Part shown: piece after piece, positions 59,066-64,000 of the stretch
How positions within the stretch are numbered: the stretch's first letter is position 1
Layout: each line of letters begins with the position of its first letter
Source: Ecytonucleospora hepatopenaei
Taxonomy: Eukaryota; Microsporidia; Enterocytozoonidae
Assembly: GCA_026692725.1 (NCBI GenBank)
Contig: JAPMUG010000009.1
Coordinates: 62,001-126,000, forward strand
Direction: 5' to 3'
Length of the DNA stretch: 64,000 nt
Made by a program: the position numbers and the translations under genes
Notes under the pieces: generated by a model
Told to the model about the DNA's origin: nothing
Database searches by the model: none
Seen by the model: only the letters and a program-made list of their open reading frames with translations

Positions 59066-59692
59066 TTAATTATCAATGAATTTTGGATTTTTATATGATT
59101 TATATTTAAAACAATTTGAATTATCATTTTCATTACAGCCTGAATGTTCAATGTTTTGGTGATGTTCTTCTTCTTGTTTTAACACATTTTCTTTTTTAAT
59201 AAGTTTATTGTCTTTAAACTTTTGGAGCTCTTCTTCTCTTCTTATCAGTTCCTCTTCTTTTATCTGCAACGGAGTAAGAATTTTTATTTTTCTATCATCA
59301 GGATTTTCATAAATTTTCTTAAATAACTGTTCTGTATTTCCACTACATGTTTTTAAGAGAGAAACATGCATATTTTCAACAGTAAAACATCTTTTCTCTT
59401 TTTCAGTTTTAAAAATAATACTGATAAAATTTTCTTTTATGTCATTTTTTATGGTAAATCTTTGGTTTATTCCATCATGGTAAGGTTTTTCAAGTATAAG
59501 AAAGTTAGAATTTTCTAATGCATGATCTTTATTAGTTTTAATGTTAACATGCCCACCTTTGTCTTCTAATTCAAAATTTGTGCCCTCTAACCATCCACTA
59601 ACTGTAATAATACCAGTTTTAGTGGTTTTTAAAAAATCTCCGTTTTGTGTTTGCAGTTTAAACGAATTTATAAAATTAAAAAACCAAAACAT
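59066..59692 (-). CDS. RBL-like secreted protein (RBL8)
   Basis: Signal peptide MFWFFNFINSF, then KLQTQNGDFLKTTKTG. The trefoil has NSNFLILEKPYHDGINQRF and RCFTVENMHVSLLKTCSG, with the conserved Cys-Phe-Thr and Cys near the end. The tail holds REEELQKFKDNKL, nearly the same as in the neighbours at 59781 and 60626, and ends with KSYKNPKFIDN. Mean size 208 residues. It is one of three adjacent members sharing tail sequence, hence recent tandem duplicates. Confidence 0.75.
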   Translation of the reverse strand: MFWFFNFINSFKLQTQNGDFLKTTKTGIITVSGWLEGTNFELEDKGGHVNIKTNKDHALENSNFLILEKPYHDGINQRFTIKNDIKENFISIIFKTEKEKRCFTVENMHVSLLKTCSGNTEQLFKKIYENPDDRKIKILTPLQIKEEELIRREEELQKFKDNKLIKKENVLKQEEEHHQNIEHSGCNENDNSNCFKYKSYKNPKFIDN

Positions 59693-59780
59693 GAAAAATG
59701 TTTTAAAAATTAATTTATATTTTTTGTATCAAAATGTATCATAAAATTAATTTATCAATAATAAAGTTAAATTAAAAATA

Positions 59781-60455
59781 TCATTCATTTACAATGCCAA
59801 AAGGATTTTTATACTGTTTATAATATCCAGGCTGGGTTTTATCACATTCTTTACACCCATAACAATCACACCAATTGTTTTTAGAGTGTATTTTTATGTC
59901 TTCATCCAAACGGTGTTCTTTTTTAGCCAATTCTTCATCTTTGAATCTTTGAAGTTCTTCTTCCCTTCTAATTAATTCTTCTTCTCTTATTTTAAGATCA
60001 TCTTCTGCTTTCTCTGGAGCTGTTTCTTTAGGTTCTTCCTTTTTAAGTGCTGGGTCTTCAAATGCTTTTCTAATTTTTTGCGTAGATCCACCATTACATG
60101 ATCTAAGAACAATTTTGCCGCCTTCTGAAGTAAAACACTTTTTACTGCCATCCCCCTTATAAATAATGTTAATAAAATCTTTGTCACCCGTTTCTTCAAT
60201 AGCAAATTGCTGGTTGTATTTTTTGTGCATTCCAGATTCATATATGTTTATTGTGTATGGAATATCCAGTGTCTTCCCATTTTTTGTAGTTATAAGTAAA
60301 AAACTTCCTTCGTCTTGTATGCCATAATCAGAACCCTCAGAATATTTTTTTGTTAAATTAGTTCCAACATCTTTATTGTTAGTGGTTACAAAAAACTGAT
60401 TGTCATAAGTTTGTAGCTTAAAACATGTAGCTAAACTTAAAAGATGCAATATCAT
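59781..60455 (-). CDS. RBL-like secreted protein (RBL9)
   Basis: Signal peptide MILHLLSLATCF, then KLQTYDNQFFVTTNNK. Trefoil part: IYESGMHKKYNQQFAIEE and KCFTSEGGKIVLRSCNGGSTQK. The tail has REEELIRREEELQRFKD, then a Cys-rich patch (WCDCYGCKEC) and YKQYKNPFGIVNE, similar in its last residues to the end of RBL7 (NPFGYLN). The Cys patch may bind metal or form disulfides. A TTGAAACAATGTTTTA element lies about 35 bases upstream of the ATG. Confidence 0.75.
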   Translation of the reverse strand: MILHLLSLATCFKLQTYDNQFFVTTNNKDVGTNLTKKYSEGSDYGIQDEGSFLLITTKNGKTLDIPYTINIYESGMHKKYNQQFAIEETGDKDFINIIYKGDGSKKCFTSEGGKIVLRSCNGGSTQKIRKAFEDPALKKEEPKETAPEKAEDDLKIREEELIRREEELQRFKDEELAKKEHRLDEDIKIHSKNNWCDCYGCKECDKTQPGYYKQYKNPFGIVNE

Positions 60456-60625
60456 AATATTTCATCTACGTCTTTTTTGCATGAAATCTAAAACATTGTT
60501 TCAAAAATATTATGTAATATAAAATATAAGACACTATAACAATTACAATTATAAATAATTTACAATTTATTATCAATTTAATAATTAATAATTAAATAAA
60601 TTTAATTTTATATTTAAAATCATTA

Positions 60626-61768
60626 TTAATGTGCAACTTCCTGTATTTTTTTAGTGTCTGGGTTAAATAATCTGCCTCTAGTTTTTTGTGAAGGATTTTC
60701 ATTGTTGTAATCATTCAGTTCATTATTATTTGGTCCAGAATTGTTTTTATTGTGATTATTATCACCATTACCACCTAATTTATTATTAGAATTGTTGTTA
60801 CCATTACCACCTACTTTATTTTTAGAATTGTTACCACCGTAATTAACAGGACCATTAACCTTAACATCACCATCATCAAATACTGGATCTTTTAAACCTG
60901 TGTCAATAATTTTGCCATAATCATCAGTGTTATTACCACCATTATAACCTGAATTTCCATTTCCATCTTCATTTTGATTAGAATTAGTATTTGGATTTGC
61001 TGTGTCTGGTCTGTTTTTATCGAAATTTACACCGTTACTTTTATCACGCACATTTCTTATTGAATTCTCGTCCATGGCTCTGTCCTGTTGTGCTTTTAAA
61101 CATTCCATTTCTTTGATTCTTTTTTTGTTGTCACATTCTGCCTTTTTCTTTTCAAACTCATCTTTTCTCACCTCAAACTTTCTTTCTCTTTCTTCATAAT
61201 CTTTTTTTGCCTGCGCACGTGCTTCTTCTTCTCTTTTTGCAAGATCTTCCTCTCTCTTTTTTAGATCTTCTTCTGCTTTCTTCTTTTCTGCTTCTGCTTC
61301 TTTTTGCTTACGCTCTTCTTCTTCTTTCTTTTTTTGAGCTTCTTCTGCTTCTTTCTTTGCTGCAATTGCCGGGTCTTCGCTTACCTCTCTGAACATTTGA
61401 TTTTCAGCTGATGAACAAGATTGCAATACAACATCACTGTCTCGTGCTGTAAAACACCTTTTACTGCTTCCGCTTCCATATGTTAGTTTTATAAAACCAG
61501 GATCACTTGCAGTTTCTGTATTAAATCTTTGGTTTCCACCTCCATGTTCATTGTATTCTATCAGAGTAGTTCCCCATGCAAAATCAATTACCTTGCTACC
61601 ATTACCCGTTTTTATAATTTTGTAGTTACTTACATTTTTAAAGGTAAAATCTGTTCCATCTTTAAATTCTTTTTGCAATACATTACTCCCACTATACATT
61701 TTCATGTATTTTCCAGAGTGAGATTGTATTCTAACTGCGTTAATCAGACTTATCAAATAATAAATCAT
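60626..61768 (-). CDS. RBL-like secreted protein with long coiled coil and Asn/Gly tail (RBL10)
   Basis: The start is taken at 61768 (MIYYLISLINAV), which matches the short signal peptides of the family; an ATG at 61798 gives ten extra residues, and a TTGAAACATGTTTTAA element lies just upstream of that one. The trefoil has RIQSHSGKYMKMYSGSN, GTTLIEYNEHGGGNQRF and RCFTARDSDVVLQSCSS. A 110-residue coiled coil (KKAEEDLKKREEDLAKREE) follows, then an Asn/Gly-rich segment with repeats of GGNGNNNSNNK. The longest RBL protein here, at 380 residues. The coil and tail could give rod-like multimers; inferred. Confidence 0.78.
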   Translation of the reverse strand: MIYYLISLINAVRIQSHSGKYMKMYSGSNVLQKEFKDGTDFTFKNVSNYKIIKTGNGSKVIDFAWGTTLIEYNEHGGGNQRFNTETASDPGFIKLTYGSGSSKRCFTARDSDVVLQSCSSAENQMFREVSEDPAIAAKKEAEEAQKKKEEEERKQKEAEAEKKKAEEDLKKREEDLAKREEEARAQAKKDYEERERKFEVRKDEFEKKKAECDNKKRIKEMECLKAQQDRAMDENSIRNVRDKSNGVNFDKNRPDTANPNTNSNQNEDGNGNSGYNGGNNTDDYGKIIDTGLKDPVFDDGDVKVNGPVNYGGNNSKNKVGGNGNNNSNNKLGGNGDNNHNKNNSGPNNNELNDYNNENPSQKTRGRLFNPDTKKIQEVAH

Positions 61769-61956
61769 GTGTCTTTTACTGTGACAGAATATAAACATGA
61801 TATTTAAAACATGTTTCAAAACATATTTTTAGTAATATGAAGATCGTAGGGGATAATGAAAATTAAAGTTATAAAAGATTCTAAATTAAAATATTTTAAT
61901 TAATAAAAATAATTAATTTTAAATCAATAATAAAACAATGAATTTTAATTAATAAT

Positions 61957-62793
61957 TTAACATCTTTTTCTATGACAATTACAACTATTCATACTTGAAC
62001 AATTACATGAATTTTGATTGCAACTATTATATCCATTTGTATTACACGTTGCTTGTTGGCTTCTTAACAAATCCAAATAACAACTGGTAGCAAGCATTTG
62101 ATCAATAGAATAGTCATTATAGCTCATACATGGAGAAGGCCTTGTTGGAAAACATGAAGATGATGTTAAACAACTCATTTTGCTTATTTTACCAGTTGTT
62201 TCTAATAAGTTGCTTTTATTTTTTCCTAAAAACATTTTTTTACCAAACAAATTGATTTTGCTAAAAACATTTCCTACTAAACTCGAACCTTTGGTTATTT
62301 CAAGTAAATTTGATTTTTCGCTTGTTGTGTTTTTATTCAGTGGCTTGTCACTAGAATTATTTTCAAATGAAAAAAACTGTGAGTCAAGTTTTTTGCATTG
62401 TTTCAATTTTATAATATTTCCTTCCGCTGTATAACAAAAATTGCCGTATTTCATAACTGCAACAATTTGGATAAAATTAGGCTCTACTTCTTTAATTTGC
62501 ACTTTATCAAACAAGCTTTCCTGTAATCTTTTTGTTTTTTCATCCACTGGTAGTTTTGTGAGATCATCATGTCCTTCTAGAACCATAATGTCTTGATTTC
62601 CATATAATTTCATATTGCCAAACCCTATTGTATAAAAGTTTTCTTTACTTGCTGAATCTTTGTATGGATTTAATGTTAAATTAATTGCTGTTTTTGGGCT
62701 ACCCATAAAAATTCCGTTTCCATCGCTATGAGACAGAAATGAACCATTAAAACTTTTTAAATAATGCCCATATATTCCTTTTATAAAAAACAT
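61957..62793 (-). CDS. RBL-like secreted protein with Cys-rich tail (RBL11)
   Basis: Short N-terminal hydrophobic region MFFIKGIYGHYLKSFNGSFL merges into the first trefoil strand. NFCYTAEGNIIKLKQCKKL is the second Cys-containing strand. Two similar segments with FLGKNKSNLLETT and EKSNLLEITKG form an internal repeat. The C-terminus is rich in Cys, Asn and Ser (NSCNCSSMNSCNCHRKRC), suggesting disulfide cross-linking. A TTGAAACAATATTTTA element lies about 40 bases before the ATG. It lacks the Glu/Lys coil of its neighbours. Confidence 0.7.
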   Translation of the reverse strand: MFFIKGIYGHYLKSFNGSFLSHSDGNGIFMGSPKTAINLTLNPYKDSASKENFYTIGFGNMKLYGNQDIMVLEGHDDLTKLPVDEKTKRLQESLFDKVQIKEVEPNFIQIVAVMKYGNFCYTAEGNIIKLKQCKKLDSQFFSFENNSSDKPLNKNTTSEKSNLLEITKGSSLVGNVFSKINLFGKKMFLGKNKSNLLETTGKISKMSCLTSSSCFPTRPSPCMSYNDYSIDQMLATSCYLDLLRSQQATCNTNGYNSCNQNSCNCSSMNSCNCHRKRC

Positions 62794-62931
62794 GATATTA
62801 TAAATTTATAAAAAATAAAATATTGTTTCAATACTGTTTTGATTTAAAACATTAAATAACCAATAATTTTGTGTTTTAATGATATAAAAACAAATAAATA
62901 CATTTATATTAAAAAAAGATTTGGAATTTTT

Positions 62932-63339
62932 TTAATTATCAAATAAGCTATCGCGTTCGTTTTCATTTTTTAACTTTTCAAGTTTTTCGCTTTTAATTTT
63001 TATTTTGTTTTTAATTTTTTCTGTTTTTTCTTTTAAACCATCCAAGTTTCTTACAGCTGCCATAATATCCTCTTTGATCCAAATAATTTCATTATCATAA
63101 TGTTCTTTTAATTTTTCATTTTCATTTTTTTCTTTTATAATTTCTATGTTTAATTTTTCAAGGTCTTCTAGTCTATTTAAATGTAACTTTTTTTCATTTT
63201 CTGTTTTTTTAAGGTTCATTTTGTGTGTTAATGTTTCTTCTAATAATTTTTTGTGTTTAATTTTTAATTTTTCTTCTTCTTCTTTAAACATAGTAAACAA
63301 TTCTTGTAATTCTTTTAAAGAAAGTTTATTTTCAAACAT
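62932..63339 (-). CDS. Coiled-coil protein, 135 aa
   Basis: Entirely heptad-type Leu/Ile/Glu/Lys sequence (KLSLKELQELFTMFKEEEEK; LEDLEKLNIEIIKEKN), with no signal peptide and no globular domain. It resembles short spindle, kinetochore or tethering coiled coils, but I cannot name a family. It lies in the same orientation as the RBL array and the MADF gene. Confidence 0.6.
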   Translation of the reverse strand: MFENKLSLKELQELFTMFKEEEEKLKIKHKKLLEETLTHKMNLKKTENEKKLHLNRLEDLEKLNIEIIKEKNENEKLKEHYDNEIIWIKEDIMAAVRNLDGLKEKTEKIKNKIKIKSEKLEKLKNENERDSLFDN

Positions 63340-63542
63340 TGTTAATCAAATTTACAAATGTTTTTGTTTAATTTTTTAAAATCCAATTAAAAGTTTTGAT
63401 GTTTTTTGTATTTATTTACAATTTATTTGATATACTCTTATACTTTTTTCTAATTGTGATTATACGTATTCTTTATTCTTTTAAAATTAAAGGGGCTCTG
63501 CTATATTAAAATGTAAATAAAAACATTTTTTATATTAACTTT

Positions 63543-63959
63543 TTATAATTTTTTAATCAATCTTAATATTTGCAATTTTATTCCTTCTAATTCATCTAAA
63601 ACATCATTTAATTTAGCATTTGTTTTATTTTTGGATGTTGTTTTCTGTTTGGTTATGTCTGAAATGTGTCTTTCTAATGGAAGTGTTTCTTCAAATATTT
63701 TGAACCATTTCCACTTTAAGTGCTTGTTCTTGTGTTTATATTTCTGATATGAGTTGTTATTTTTCTCTCTAACCAACTTTCTAAATTTGTATAAATATGA
63801 CCTGTAAATATTCATGCAATGTTTTGTCTTTTCATGAGAAAAATTTAATTTGTTTCCAATTTCCCTCCAAATTGCTGCTGTTTTTACCGTGTTTGATTTT
63901 ACTTCGTCATATTTTGCCATTAGCTCTGGTGAATGCAATGCCTTTATGATTTCATACAT
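63543..63959 (-). CDS. MADF-domain DNA-binding protein
   Basis: The first 75 residues fit a MADF (Myb/SANT-like) domain: IIKALHSPELMAKYDEVKSN, then IWREIGNKLNFSHEKTKHCMNIYRSYLYKFRKLVRE, with the conserved aromatic and Leu spacing (AAIWREIG is like the family's AWxxIA). A basic linker (KYKHKNKHLKWKWFK) and a C-terminal helix follow; no BESS motif is seen. MADF proteins are DNA-binding factors, widespread in animals and also present in some microsporidia. CCC at 63973-63975 precedes the ATG. Confidence 0.72.
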   Translation of the reverse strand: MYEIIKALHSPELMAKYDEVKSNTVKTAAIWREIGNKLNFSHEKTKHCMNIYRSYLYKFRKLVREKNNNSYQKYKHKNKHLKWKWFKIFEETLPLERHISDITKQKTTSKNKTNAKLNDVLDELEGIKLQILRLIKKL

Positions 63960-63972
63960 TTCCAGTTCAAAA

Positions 63973-63975
63973 GGG
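63973..63975 (-). promoter_or_regulatory. CCC start-proximal signal of the MADF gene
   Basis: On the minus strand TATAACCCTTTTGAACTGGAA precedes the ATG at 63959, with CCC 13 bases away. Confidence 0.5.
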
Positions 63976-64000
63976 TTATATACAAAATTGTTGTCTTCAA

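Noticed and set aside
60626..62793. Toxin-like function of the ricin-B-like proteins
   Set aside because: Only the lectin-type trefoil pattern is present; no catalytic A-chain-like domain is seen, so no toxic activity is inferred.

Overview
This window looks like a nuclear chromosome fragment from a microsporidian with a very AT-rich genome. It carries compact, intronless reading frames and short versions of eukaryotic proteins: Sec61 gamma, a Brr6/Brl1-type nuclear envelope protein, ribosomal eL21, uS11 and eL34, cap-binding CBP20, Dis3, MAP65/Ase1 and a MutL homologue. Many genes have a CCC (or GGG) trinucleotide a few bases before the ATG, the start-proximal signal known from microsporidia. 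There is a large array of secreted ricin-B-lectin-like (RBL) proteins, and there are decayed Tc1/mariner and hAT elements. I cannot name the species; an AT-rich, transposon-bearing lineage such as Anncaliia or Tubulinosema would fit.

Layout. 1-7.95 kb: housekeeping genes (SSS1, BRR6/BRL1, RPL21, a UTP11-like gene) mixed with unknown secreted proteins, two of them clear paralogues. 8-19.7 kb: a gene desert with a decayed Tc1 element, a 5.8-kb segment bounded by long inverted repeats with an open-frame-free core, a mariner-like element with recognisable terminal inverted repeats, and a decayed hAT transposase. Two copies of one small MITE-like element interrupt the Tc1 and hAT genes, each with apparent 5-bp target duplications. 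19.7-26.1 kb: a SMARCAL1-type SNF2 helicase, two tandem membrane-anchored kinases, a small unknown gene and uS11. 26.1-47 kb: extremely AT-rich DNA in which conserved enzymes (ubiquitin protease, Dis3, adenylate kinase) and several unknown proteins carry long Asn/Thr/Ser/Tyr insertions. Inside it lies a more ordinary island (32.3-36.6 kb) with two CAT-anticodon tRNAs, a ribose-5-phosphate isomerase homologue, CBP20, eL34 and a nucleolin-like protein. 46.3-62.8 kb: eleven RBL-like secreted proteins, ten on the minus strand, interrupted by a secreted acidic protein, Ase1 and the MutL homologue. 62.9-64 kb: a coiled-coil protein and a MADF-domain protein.

The housekeeping genes cover secretion, translation, RNA processing and decay, DNA repair and spindle assembly. 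The RBL array, the unknown secreted proteins and the two kinases are the likely lineage-specific, possibly host-facing part. Several RBL genes share a TTGAAACA-type element close to the start codon, which suggests common regulation. Two genes (1-403 and about 50.0-51.1 kb) appear to carry one-base homopolymer undercalls, so some apparent breaks here may be sequencing errors. Gene assignments come from reading the sequence only; no database search was run.
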